In this document: positions 25,945 to 35,235 of the stretch, piece by piece | Position numbering within the stretch: position 1 is the stretch's first letter | Layout: every line of letters starts with the position of its first letter | From: Poteriospumella lacustris | Taxonomy: Eukaryota > Sar > Chrysophyceae > Chromulinales > Dinobryaceae | NCBI GenBank assembly: GCA_008000375.1 | Contig: SMOI01000103.1 | Span: 20,679 to 84,678, forward strand | Direction: 5' to 3' | DNA length: 64,000 nucleotides | Translations under genes and position numbers: made by a program | Notes under the pieces: model-generated | What the model saw: only the letters and a program-made list of their open reading frames with translations | What the model was told of the DNA's origin: nothing | Databases searched by the model: none

Positions 25945-28350
25945 ATGGGTCGAACGAACACAGTGGTTGGTTCACGGTCGATGGTGTCGGACGGTCTAGC
26001 GGGCGCAACAACGCGGCATCGCATTCCAACGATCGTTCGAATTCTCAGTGAGCTCTTACATGGGTTTATGGTACTGTTCTTGCAGCGCGGAGATTTGTCG
26101 TACTCCGCGTTTTGTACCTTGTGGAAGGACGAAGACATGCCGTCCCTGCACACGCTGTGCCCCGAGCGCATTGATTACGCTGCCTACATCCAAATCTTGT
26201 ACTATTTACTGCTGGAAACACAGCTCTTCCTCGATTTCAGTGCTACGAGTCGCATTCCTTCGCTCGAAACGATCCCGTTTCAAGAAGTACGGTGCCTGGT
26301 GTCGCTGGTGCCGGTCCTCTACACGTTGTTCACACTCTATCAGACCGCTCCAGCAACCTCTTCGATACGTTCGATTCCCATTCGTATCACCACCTCCAAG
26401 TTCCAAGATCTTGCCCTGGGCGTTCGCAGTGTCGTAGAGCTGGTGGACGGAGTAGGCCACGACGTCGCCGCGCTCTGGGCCCATCTGACCGCTGGCGCTT
26501 ACCCCGGAGACCCCGCGATCTCAGCATCTTCACCAGCTATGATTCCTTCTCCCTCTGCCTTTGAGGAAGCTGCCTATACGGGCCCTATCAGTACATTCTT
26601 TCTCGAGCAGCAGCACGTTTTGCAGCTCCGGCGACTCTCGACCGTGTCACCGGAGCTGCCGTGGAGCAACATCAGCGACTGGCAGCGTTCGCTGGCCGCC
26701 TTAGAGGCGGAGAAGATTCACCGTTGGATCTTTGGGGGTGCCTTCGTCGACAGCGATGCGCCTCGTCGAGCGATGGAAGCGACCGCTGACGCCGCTGCGA
26801 CCGACGACGCAACGCGCATCAACCGGCGGCCGTCGGCGGAGAGGATCCCCGCCGCCAACAACGGCGACACCAGCGACAGTGAACGCAGCACCAGCGACAA
26901 CGATGACCTCCGAGCGCTGGTTCTGCGTCCCGGTGGCGATAACAGTACCGCCGGTGGTGACGACGGTGACGGTGGCAACGGCGACGGTGACGGTGACGGC
27001 GACGGCGACGATGCGATCGCGACGGTCGCCGGGTACATCGCGCTGCGTCTGCAGCACATGCTGCTGCAGATCCACGCGCGTCGTCAACAGCGACGGGACG
27101 ACCTCGCACGTCGCCAACACGAGCGTCTCACCCGGCAGCAGGAGCGTCTCCAACGCAGCCAACAGACCCTGCGACAGCGCGTCTACGCCTACGAAGTCAC
27201 ACAACGCACACGCTACGCCGAGGCCCAACGGGAAGCCCTCGAGCGTACACGCCATGCACAACAACAACTCGCTCTCCAGCAGGCGCAGCTGCAGCTACAC
27301 CAGCAGCAGCAACAGCAACAACAGCAGCAGCAGCCGTCGATGTTGTCACCGTCGCCAGCGATGCTCGACGTCGCGTCGTACGAACACAACGCCGCCACCG
27401 TCGCCACCACCGCCACCGTCACGGGCAAGGCCGCGGGCAAAGCGGCGAAGACCGCGACGGCTGCGGGGAAGAAGCGCACGAGACAGGAGGCCTCGAAGAA
27501 CGCCTTGGACACGCAACGGATCACGAGTCTGTTGGACGATTTGGAGGCGCAAATCGCCGCGGTGACGCAGCAGTACGAAGGGTACGACACCACCGCTGCA
27601 ACGGCGACAGCGACGGCGATGGACGACGAGGACCCCTACTACACCGCCGGTGGGGGTGACGAGGCCGTCGAGGACAGCGACAGCGAAGACGACCTCGGGG
27701 GTGTCGCTGGTGCCGCATTCTCATCGCAACGGTCGCAGAGGAGACCCGTCAACGCCGCTTCAACGACGCCACGTAGGCCGCGTCCTGCTGCGACCAGTTC
27801 GGCCATCCACGGGGCAAATGCGCCGTCGGCGACGGTGGCGTTGGAAGAACACGACACACTCGCAGAACTGGAGGCGTTGATCGCGTCCGTCGAGTCGCAG
27901 TACACGTCGCGTGGTCGTCGTCGGCCGACGACGACAGCGTCCACTGTAGCGCCCGTGCGACAACGGCGACGTGTCGCTGTGCCGACTCGTCGCGACACGT
28001 CCACGGCCACCGAGAGGGACGACACGCTGCCACCGTCACTGCGATTGCCAGCGGTCGCCGTCGCCGCTCCCGCGCGAGGGCAATCTGTCCACCACCACAA
28101 CCGCGACGCACCCGACGTCAGCAGCGCCACGGCGTCGGACCTGACCAACCGCAGCGGCGCAATGCCGGCGCCTACCACCGCCGCCACCGCCACCGCCACA
28201 GCCACCGCCACCGCCGCTCTCGGTGGTGCGCCAACGGACAACGATGCTCCAGCGCCAGAAGCGTCGTCGTCAACCGACCTCGCCGCGATGCTCGCCGAAC
28301 TCGAAGGACTCACGGCCGCGGTCTTGCAGCACACGTCGGTCACGGTGTAG
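25945..28350 (+). CDS. SNAPC1 (SNAP43)-like protein with long low-complexity tail
   Basis: 801 residues, single exon, start at ATG 25945. Residues about 30-170 resemble the N-terminal domain of SNAPC1: an F..RGDLSYSAFCTLWKDE opening, an aromatic helical segment (YAAYIQILYYLLLETQ), then LVPVLYTLFTLYQTAP followed by the IPIRIT strand and KFQDL, matching the family order ALYLLYGLYxTQ...IRV...W. SNAPC1 is part of the complex that binds the proximal element of snRNA gene promoters for Pol II and Pol III. The match is by eye. The rest is GC-rich low complexity: Asp/Gly runs, an Arg/Gln coiled coil, a Gln run near residue 455, and a short motif (LxxLExxIAxVxxQY) occurring three times near residues 528, 638 and 780. 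Confidence 0.6.
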   Translation: MGRTNTVVGSRSMVSDGLAGATTRHRIPTIVRILSELLHGFMVLFLQRGDLSYSAFCTLWKDEDMPSLHTLCPERIDYAAYIQILYYLLLETQLFLDFSATSRIPSLETIPFQEVRCLVSLVPVLYTLFTLYQTAPATSSIRSIPIRITTSKFQDLALGVRSVVELVDGVGHDVAALWAHLTAGAYPGDPAISASSPAMIPSPSAFEEAAYTGPISTFFLEQQHVLQLRRLSTVSPELPWSNISDWQRSLAALEAEKIHRWIFGGAFVDSDAPRRAMEATADAAATDDATRINRRPSAERIPAANNGDTSDSERSTSDNDDLRALVLRPGGDNSTAGGDDGDGGNGDGDGDGDGDDAIATVAGYIALRLQHMLLQIHARRQQRRDDLARRQHERLTRQQERLQRSQQTLRQRVYAYEVTQRTRYAEAQREALERTRHAQQQLALQQAQLQLHQQQQQQQQQQQPSMLSPSPAMLDVASYEHNAATVATTATVTGKAAGKAAKTATAAGKKRTRQEASKNALDTQRITSLLDDLEAQIAAVTQQYEGYDTTAATATATAMDDEDPYYTAGGGDEAVEDSDSEDDLGGVAGAAFSSQRSQRRPVNAASTTPRRPRPAATSSAIHGANAPSATVALEEHDTLAELEALIASVESQYTSRGRRRPTTTASTVAPVRQRRRVAVPTRRDTSTATERDDTLPPSLRLPAVAVAAPARGQSVHHHNRDAPDVSSATASDLTNRSGAMPAPTTAATATATATATAALGGAPTDNDAPAPEASSSTDLAAMLAELEGLTAAVLQHTSVTV

Positions 28351-28751
28351 GGCCCGAACTGGCTCACAATGGGTGGCTGATGACCGCGGTGTGCCCCCTC
28401 TACGACCGCGGTTTAGCTGTAGCGACCGTCCAGAGTCTACGCTGTAGCTGTACGTGAATTACCTACCTATCCAGTGTGGAAGAAGAAGACGCCATGTGTG
28501 TGGGAAGTGTGTAGAAGCAATGAGTTATGACGAATAGGTGGACGACGACACCCACCGGACGGTGAAGAGAGAGAGAACTGAGCTGAACGAACAGAACTGA
28601 TGCAGTACACAGCGAAAGAAGACGAGAAGGAGAATGAATCGATAACCGCCTACCAAAGCACGACTAGTCTTATACTAAAGCAACCTCCGGAAACGACTTC
28701 GTGAAGGGTTTTTGGTGTGTGTGAGAGAGTGGAGTGGCGACCACCGCCCGG
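28351..28751. other. convergent intergenic spacer
   Basis: The spacer separates the SNAPC1-like gene (+) from the short-chain dehydrogenase (-). It is purine-rich from 28480 to 28640. No gene or repeat stands out. Confidence 0.5.
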
Positions 28752-29538
28752 TTACCAGTGCAGCACGGCGCCCGTGTTGTCGACGTAGACCAAGTTCTCT
28801 TCCACCAGCTGACGCGTGTAGTCGTCACTGACCTCGCCCGAGGCGACGGCCGCCAGACCGCGCTCCAACACCTCCACAATGCCCTGTGTGCTTTGGTCGA
28901 CGGTCAACGGCGCGGTGGAGCCGCCCAAGTCGGTCTGCACCCATCCGGGATGCAACGCGACCGCGCGAATGTTGGCCTCGCGGACGTCCTTGTCGACCGT
29001 ATACGACGCGACCAACATGTTCAAGGCCGTCTTCGACACGCGGTAGGAAGAGATGGCGCCGAAGAAGCCCGTGTGCTTGAGCGCGGCGATGGAGCCCAAG
29101 ATCGACGACATGACGACGACCAAGCGATGCGTGGACCGCTGCACGAGCGGCGTGAAGTGTTTGAGCGTCAGAAACGCACCGACCACGTTCGTCTCGAAGA
29201 TGTCTCGGACGGTCTGCGCCGACGTTTGCAAGAACGACGAGGTCCAGTCGGCCACGCCGGCGTTGGCGATCAACACGTCGACGTGGCGGACGCCGTGTGC
29301 TTCCAACGAGCGAATGGCGCGCGGATAGGCGTCTTCTGCGTTCACGTCGAGCGGCACGATCACCAACTGCGACGAGGAGTGTGTCTTGGCGAGGTCTTGC
29401 AGGGCCTGGGAGTTGGCGGGGTCGCGCGAGGTGGCGACGACCTGGACGCCGGGCAAGGCGAGGTACTTCTGGACGAGGCCCAGTCCGATGCCCTTGGAGG
29501 CGCCGGTGATGAGAATAACTTTGTTGGAGGAGCTCATG
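28752..29538 (-). CDS. short-chain dehydrogenase/reductase (SDR)
   Basis: 262 residues, single exon, start at ATG 29538 (MSSSNKVILITG). It has the full set of classical SDR landmarks: the nucleotide-binding TGASKGIG near residue 10, the DV motif near the adenine pocket (PLDVN), NAG near residue 92, the catalytic Ser in MSSILGS and Tyr-Lys in YRVSK, then HPGWVQTDLGG after the active site. The order and the closing HPGWV.TD resemble C-factor/sniffer-type cytosolic SDRs that reduce carbonyl substrates with NADPH. The natural substrate cannot be read from the sequence. Upstream in-frame codons with a GTG at 29588 are not needed. Confidence 0.92.
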
Positions 29539-30032
29539 GCTGGATAAGGGTTAGGTGACGTTGAAGTCGAGACAGTAGCTGGAAGCAAAAGGCTTGTAAT
29601 TCGGGTGGGAATTGAATTGTGTTCGAAGCAGCCATCATATTCGAGTAGCTTTTCAATGTTTTATCTATCTGTAGAAGAAGATGTCGCCTTGTCGCATCTT
29701 ATTCGCCTCCTTGTGGTCCATCTTCGCGTTTCTTATCGTCTCAGGAAACGAGATGGGCTGCTAAAGAAGAAGGCGACAGGAGAAAAGACGCGACGGGGCA
29801 GCGGGGCAAGGTGGCAAGGTGGCACAGCGCCGGAGTGCGTCCCCACTATGATGTACAATAGGGTGAAGCTTTATACAATAGTAATGACACAACAAGCTGT
29901 TTTGCATGTACATCAATGGTGAGAGGCTCTAGTCGAAAAGCTGTGTTGGATGTAGCTTCTTCTATCACATTTATTTGGTATTGTTCGATATTTCCCATCA
30001 GAGTATTGTGTTCGCAAAGATATTAAGTGGAA
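29539..30032. promoter_or_regulatory. divergent intergenic region
   Basis: It separates the SDR gene (-) from the DUF4241-like gene (+) and must hold both promoters. Short ggcaaggtggca repeats occur near 29805-29825. No clear motif is seen. Confidence 0.4.
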
Positions 30033-30683
30033 ATGTCAGTGAAGAGGGAGGAAATCGATCCAGAATTGTTGAGTCGTTCTGCGTACACCTCCATAGGACT
30101 GTTCAATGTTTCGGAAGGACGTTTGATCGTCAGCGATCCCAGCTACGAAGTGCATCCTGCTCTTAATTTCATCATCGAAAATGCAACTCCTGGCCACTGG
30201 TTTGGCGTTGTGAAGGTTGCCTCCGAGGACTATGGCAATCGTATCGCGGAATTGATCGGATTCTCGGTGCACACCAGCGCGGAAGGCCAAGCGTGTATTA
30301 TGGACGGACGATGCTTATGGGAACAACAGCAAACGTTGGGTGTCGACTCGGGTATGATGGGAATCTTCGATGCCAAGTTCTACAAGGTGAACGGTGCCGT
30401 GAAAGGAAAGGACTTGGATGCAGGGGTAATGAGTGTAATTTATCCACCTTCATTCACGGGTCAGAAGTGGTTCGCTCATTGCGCTCACATAACGAAGCGT
30501 GAAAACAGTATCTTTGGAGTCGACGCATCCAAAATGCCAGGTGGTATGGTCAGTCGATCTGGATTTGGAGACGGGCGCTATGAGGCCTCTACATACTGTG
30601 AGAACGAACTCGTTTGTGGTGTGAAAATCGAGTTCATCAACGATGAAATTATCGCTGAAATATTGCAGCAACTTCAGCGCTGA
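30033..30683 (+). CDS. DUF4241-like protein
   Basis: 216 residues, single exon; ATG 30033 is preferred over the in-frame GTG at 30027. Near the N-terminus is LIVSDPSYEV, and near the C-terminus SRSGFGDGRYEAST. Together these are the two hallmark blocks of DUF4241 proteins, a mostly bacterial family of unknown function. Between them are mixed strands with several Trp and Cys residues. No signal peptide or membrane span is present. The match is by motif only. Presence in a eukaryote could reflect old horizontal transfer, but base composition is like that of its neighbours. Confidence 0.65.
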   Translation: MSVKREEIDPELLSRSAYTSIGLFNVSEGRLIVSDPSYEVHPALNFIIENATPGHWFGVVKVASEDYGNRIAELIGFSVHTSAEGQACIMDGRCLWEQQQTLGVDSGMMGIFDAKFYKVNGAVKGKDLDAGVMSVIYPPSFTGQKWFAHCAHITKRENSIFGVDASKMPGGMVSRSGFGDGRYEASTYCENELVCGVKIEFINDEIIAEILQQLQR

Positions 30684-31530
30684 AGGCTCATGAAGTTATT
30701 GCTGAGGTACAGTCGCTATGGAAGTGAGGGAGCGTCGTAGCAGCTCCATAGCTAAGGAAGGGGGCGTCGTAGCAGCTGCCCGTTTACAGCCACTGCATTA
30801 TTACTGTCAGGTACGGCACAATAGCATGCCTCGGCAGCCAACACTGCCCAACGACGAACAAGTGTGGACAAGCGTCAAAGTAAAAGCCTTGGAGATATTT
30901 GATGCTTATGAAGCCAAGAATGGGTGCCCATCACAAGGGGGGGGCGGCCCTGCGGTAAGGAGGGGAGCCTATATTACTATATAGGGCTCCCCCCTTACCC
31001 CCCTTGTTAGGCCCACACAATGCACGTAATGAGACGTACTCCAAAGGGATGAAATGTGATGCATGTTGCATGTAAGTGGCCAGTGTGTCAGTCACCTAAT
31101 GCTTCACAAGGCAGATTGCTTCCTTTGTAAGATAGTAAGAACGTAGAGTAATTGCGTACCTAAGTTTATGGTTATCGATGAAGTACTATCTTAGTCTTAA
31201 GGTCGATATTGTACGCATTGCAGATCCTTCGTGTCGAGTGTCGCGACGGCGGCGCTGCTGCGCTGCTGTCGCCGCTCGCTGTCTCTGCTGAAGAGAGAGA
31301 AGGACCTCCGACTCGACGATGTTTGGATTGATGATCGAACCAACCGGTGGCGGTCCAGTTAATTTTACGGGGACAGAATCAACGGAAGATTGCTGCGAAT
31401 ACCAAGGTTGGTGCAGATATCTCCAGCTTGGCGCTATTGATTGATTTCGTCCGAAGGACTGACCGCATAAATATCTGGACAACGCATTCGAATCTGCAGG
31501 AAACTTACAAGTCATCAATCTTTCTTCATC
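30684..31530. other. intergenic region upstream of ARP4
   Basis: It holds a hairpin-forming inverted repeat at 30934-31007. On the minus strand a frame of about 109 codons (31186-31518) has a plausible but unproven C-terminal half rich in Gln and Arg; it overlaps the ARP4 promoter and is not called. Otherwise nothing is seen. Confidence 0.45.
30934..31007. repeat. imperfect hairpin-forming inverted repeat
   Basis: Inner arms 30954-30972 (ggtaaggaggggagcctat) and 30981-30999 pair with one mismatch and one bulge around an 8-base loop. Outer arms of caaggggggg and ccccccttg extend the pairing. The element could be a small fold-back or miniature inverted-repeat relic. Target-site duplications were not found. 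Confidence 0.8.
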
Positions 31531-32925
31531 ATGTTTTATTCAGGCGATGAAATTGGCACGGTGGTGGCAGACTTTGGTAGTGCCACTACCCGTATTGGCT
31601 TGGCTGGTGAGGACATGCCCAAGTTTGTTCAGCCAACTGTCATTGGATCAGTCGTGAAGGACGGCGAAGCAGCACAGCAACATATGCCACCATTGTCTTT
31701 CCGAGAGAACCAAGATCTTAGCTTTCCTATCCGTGATGGTCTCGTTCACGATTGGGACCAGGTTGAATCGCTGTGGAATTATGCGTTGGCGAACAGTTTA
31801 CGAATCGACTTGACAGGAAAACCACTTTTACTGGCGGAAAAGCCATTCACGCAACCTAAATATCGGCAAAAGTAAGCTCGTCTACGTTTCATTTCGCATA
31901 AATATCTTGCTCACTGTGCTTCTATTTCTGTCTTAAATCGTGTGCCAAATAGATGGACCGAATTGATGTTTGAGAAGTATCAAATTGGCGGCTTGTTTCT
32001 TTCAAAAGATGCCGTCTTGTCATGCTATGCTTGTGGGAAAACGTCTGGTTTAGTGGTCGATTGTGGTGCGGACAGTACAGTGTTTGCTCCTGTCGTCGAT
32101 GGCTGGGTGGAAGCCAAGGGCGTCTCGCGCAACAAAGTTGGTGGGCGTATGATGGATCAGATGTTGTTATATCAACTGCAACGCCGATTGCAACGGAAGC
32201 CATTGCCGTTGTATCGATTATCAAAAGAAGTTTCCACCACGTTACCGGCGGGTGCGATGGAAGTCATCAGCGCCGAGGAGAACACACGTTTACAAGGGAT
32301 TCTCCCCGCGTTCGATGCGTATATGTCCTTGGAAATGGCGCGCGATGTCAAAGAAAGCAATTGCAAAGCCGCCAATATCAATTTGGCGGACAATGAATCT
32401 ACCTTCGCCAGTATGCCCTTGTCGCAATACGAACTACCCGATGGAACTGTCGTGGACTTGGGCTTGGAACGCTTCCAACCGGTCGAATTGTTCTTCAACA
32501 CCTCGCCCTTGGCGGACTTACCCAGGACTGAATTGTCCCAGTTGTATTCAGGCAATCATCGATACGAAAGTCTACTGCCACCTGCCGTGGCGGATACCAG
32601 CGCCTTGCGTCAACTGGTGGAGACTGTGTTCAAATGTGACTCTGAACATCAGAGTACGATGTTGGGCAACATCATTCTCACTGGTGGCGCGACCGCCTTT
32701 GAAGGCTTATCGGAGAGGGTCAAGACGGAGGTGGAAGCACTCATTCACGTGCATTCACCCAACGTGAAGATTCGCACGGTCACGAATGGACAGGCCGAAC
32801 GTGGGTATACTCCTTGGCTTGGAGGATCGATTTTGGGCTCGTTGGGATCCTTCCACGAAATTTGGATATCGAAGGCAGACTTTGATGAATTCGGTGCAGG
32901 CATCGTGGACAAGAAATGCCCGTGA
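31531..32925 (+). CDS. ARP4: actin-related protein of the Arp4/BAF53 class, two exons
   Basis: Exons 31531-31871 and 31953-32925 join across an 81-base GT-AG intron to 437 residues, close to ACTL6A/Arp4 length. The N-terminus (YSGDEIGTVVADFGS, then AGEDMPK) matches the Arp4 signature. Further actin-fold blocks follow: VVDCGADSTVFAPVVDGW, the GG.MMD.ML segment, and NIILTGGATAFEGLSERV near the C-terminus, ending with W.GGSILGSLG. Arp4 is a nuclear actin-like subunit shared by SWI/SNF, INO80, SWR1 and NuA4-type complexes, so the role is chromatin remodelling. An inverted fragment of its 3' part lies only 360 bases downstream. Confidence 0.93.
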
Positions 32926-33284
32926 AAAAAGGGGCATTTCTTGATTTCTTGCTTTCTTTCGGTGTGGGGGAGGGTAATGAAAGGACCAGGAGTAGGTTAG
33001 GACGGTGGCTATGTAACTCTGTAGCGTAAGTAACGTTTAACGGAAGTTGACCGGACAAAAGGACCGTGTGTGTATACAAGTTGGTTGACAAAAGAAATAG
33101 ACACGCTATTGAGATGAAGACTCACACAGGAATGCGCTTACATCGGTAACCAATGAAGTCCTCAGTCAACCAGTTGAACTTTACCACTGTCGCTACAGTA
33201 TCACATGGTCGCCACTCCTACTGTACGTCTCTTCACCCCCACCCTCATCCTCACCGAAAACGAAAGCCCACAATGTCTGACTTA

Positions 33285-33530
33285 CCTTCCGAGCATCCAC
33301 ATGTCGTACGATCCCAACGAGCCCACTATCGAACCCCAGGAGGATACCCACCCACGTTCGAGAATCTTCACGTGGGCTGAATGCACGTGAATCAGTGCTT
33401 CCACTTCCGTCTTGACCCGCTTCGATAAGCCTTCAAAGGCCGTCGTCGTCGTAACAATGATGTTTGAGGCTCTCTGGTGTTCTGAGTCACATTTGAACAC
33501 AGTCTCCACCCGTTGACGGAAGTGTCAATG
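33285..33530 (-). pseudogene. inverted truncated copy of the ARP4 3' region
   Basis: Read on the minus strand, this stretch repeats the ARP4 segment from ETVFKCDSEHQ through TAFEGLS.RVKTEVEALIHVHS to GS.LGS. It lacks about five codons after EHQ and a block of about a dozen around the TNGQAERG region, and it has no actin N-terminus. It faces the parent tail to tail. This is a local inverted duplication that has decayed; expression of a product is unlikely. Confidence 0.9.
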
Positions 33531-33833
33531 GGATATATCGACGATCAATTGCCGCATACAAAGAAGTCCTTACAAAAAGTGAAATTAAAGTCGACAATTA
33601 GTAGTGCTTACACGTAGAAGAAGTTATTGATACGAATGCGGAAGAGAAAACTCGCATGTGCGATGCTGAGGAGAGGGGTTGGGGTGGGGTAGGGGGAGAG
33701 GACGGACAGTACCCCACCACCGGAAGCGTGTTTCAAATGTGAACGAAGGACGATGTGCACAAGGGCTGCTTCATTTTCACTGCTCTTGTGTCTTGATGAG
33801 AGGAATTGGGGTCGTGGTCAGGGGTTTTCGCGT
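33531..33833. other. intergenic region
   Basis: About 300 bases between the ARP4 fragment and the end of the ROK kinase gene. It has a G-rich stretch near 33668-33700 and no gene. Confidence 0.45.
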
Positions 33834-34858
33834 TTACTTCGCGGTCTGTTGATCGTGCGCGAGCTTGGCGAGGAACGCCGCACCGACGATGCCCGCATGG
33901 TCCCCCCTACAACAGCATCAGCGGAGACACCACCACACAAGGATCACATCAAAGGCGACAGAGGAAAACCCAAGGGGGAGGGGGGCACGTACCATCGAGA
34001 CGGACCGATGAAATGGTCAATACCTTCTTCGGTCAGGAGGGGCGACACGATGTAGCCATTGAGCAGCTGCAACGTGATCTTGCGTGTCTTCTCGTACAAC
34101 ACCGTGCGCTTCATGACACCTCCTCCAATACGAATCGTTTCAGGCGACGCGATAAGCACCAAATTCATGCACAACTGCGCGATGTAATAGGCGCAGATGT
34201 CCCAAATCTCGTGGTCATCGGGCAGCTCCGGCAGCTGGCTGTGCGTAATACCCAACCGCGTCGACATGGCACCGTTGGAACACATTCCTTCCACACAACG
34301 ACCATGGAAAGGACACGTGCCCGGGAAGGATTCATCACCTGGGCGAGGTTGCACCAAGACATGACCGGCCTCGGGATGCAACAACCCCTTGACGGAACCG
34401 TGATTGATCACCAAACCCACACCAATCCCTGTTCCAATGGTGATATACGCAGACGACGCAGGAACGGGAGCACCGGTCGCCTTGCTTTCTTCTTCTTGCA
34501 CGGTGAATTCGGCAAGCGCAGGTGCATTGACATCGGTATCAAAGAGAATCGGAATGCCGCGGAAGTCATCGTAGGCACCAATCAACTGCAGCACATTCGT
34601 GTTGCGCCATCCAGGCTTTGGCGTGGAGGTGATGAATCCATACGTTGGGGACCCCTTTTTGGCATCGATGGGGCCGAAGCTGGCCACACCAATAGCATCA
34701 ACGTTCTTGGCCAGCAACCATTCCTTCACTTTGCCAAGAGTCTCCTCCGGTGTGGTGGTGGGAATTACCACACGTTCCAGGAACTGGTCGATGCTATTTT
34801 CCAACAAACCACATTGCCATGTTGTTCCACCACCTTCAACTGCTGCATATCGAACCAT
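33834..34858 (-). CDS. ROK-family sugar kinase (fructokinase-like), two exons
   Basis: Exon 1 (33993-34858) and exon 2 (33834-33906) join across an 86-base GT-AG intron; the split codon restores the ROK closing motif GDHAGIVGAAFLA, which an unspliced reading loses. The product is about 312 residues. Landmarks are the phosphate loop AVEGGGTTW, FGPID, the substrate loop DTDVNAPALAE with the catalytic Asp, the ITIGTGIGVGLV block, GHVLVQP, and a zinc-type cluster with C-x-F-H-G-x-C-x-E-G-x-C (CPFHGRCVEGMC). This pattern fits zinc-binding ROK fructokinases, which phosphorylate fructose or a related hexose with ATP in the cytosol. ATG 34858 fits the family start; an in-frame ATG at 34903 would add 15 residues. 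Confidence 0.92.
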
Positions 34859-35235
34859 TTTTTTCCTGCTTCTGTATCTGTTGAAGTTATCTTCTTTCAT
34901 CACAGACAAAGGTCACACGACTTTTCCTTCCATCTTCGATTTCTCACAACGACTTACCTACGGAGGTCCCGGAGCGCTTTCTTTCGTAAATTCTCAAAGT
35001 GTATGTTGTTCTTCAACCTCCTTTGATCTTTTCTTTCAATCGTGGTATCCAGCTCTTCTTTGTTTCTCGTTCGCTGGACTCGTCGGGAGCGTCGTCGTCG
35101 TCGTCGTTGCAGTTGCAGTTGCACTGCTGCACATGGTGACGATGACAGCGACTCGAACATGGCAACAGATCGTCCGTGTTCTGCATTGTTCTTCACCTCT
35201 GTTTCATTTGTTATTTTTGGTTGGCCTTGTGTCAC
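34859..35235. promoter_or_regulatory. divergent promoter region
   Basis: It lies between the ROK kinase (-) and the O-methyltransferase (+). T-rich on the plus strand near 35000-35030, with a cgtcgtcgtcg run near 35090-35105. No defined motif is seen. Confidence 0.4.

Noticed and set aside
29539-29588. N-terminal extension of the SDR from a GTG
   Set aside because: The ATG at 29538 gives the standard SDR start just before the nucleotide-binding strand.
31186-31518. 109-codon minus-strand frame before ARP4
   Set aside because: The C-terminal half looks somewhat protein-like, but the start region overlaps the ARP4 promoter and no homologue or splice support is seen.
33944-33992. Unspliced C-terminus of the ROK kinase
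   Set aside because: Reading through the intron gives a Pro-rich end, while splicing restores the conserved GDHAGIVGAA motif.
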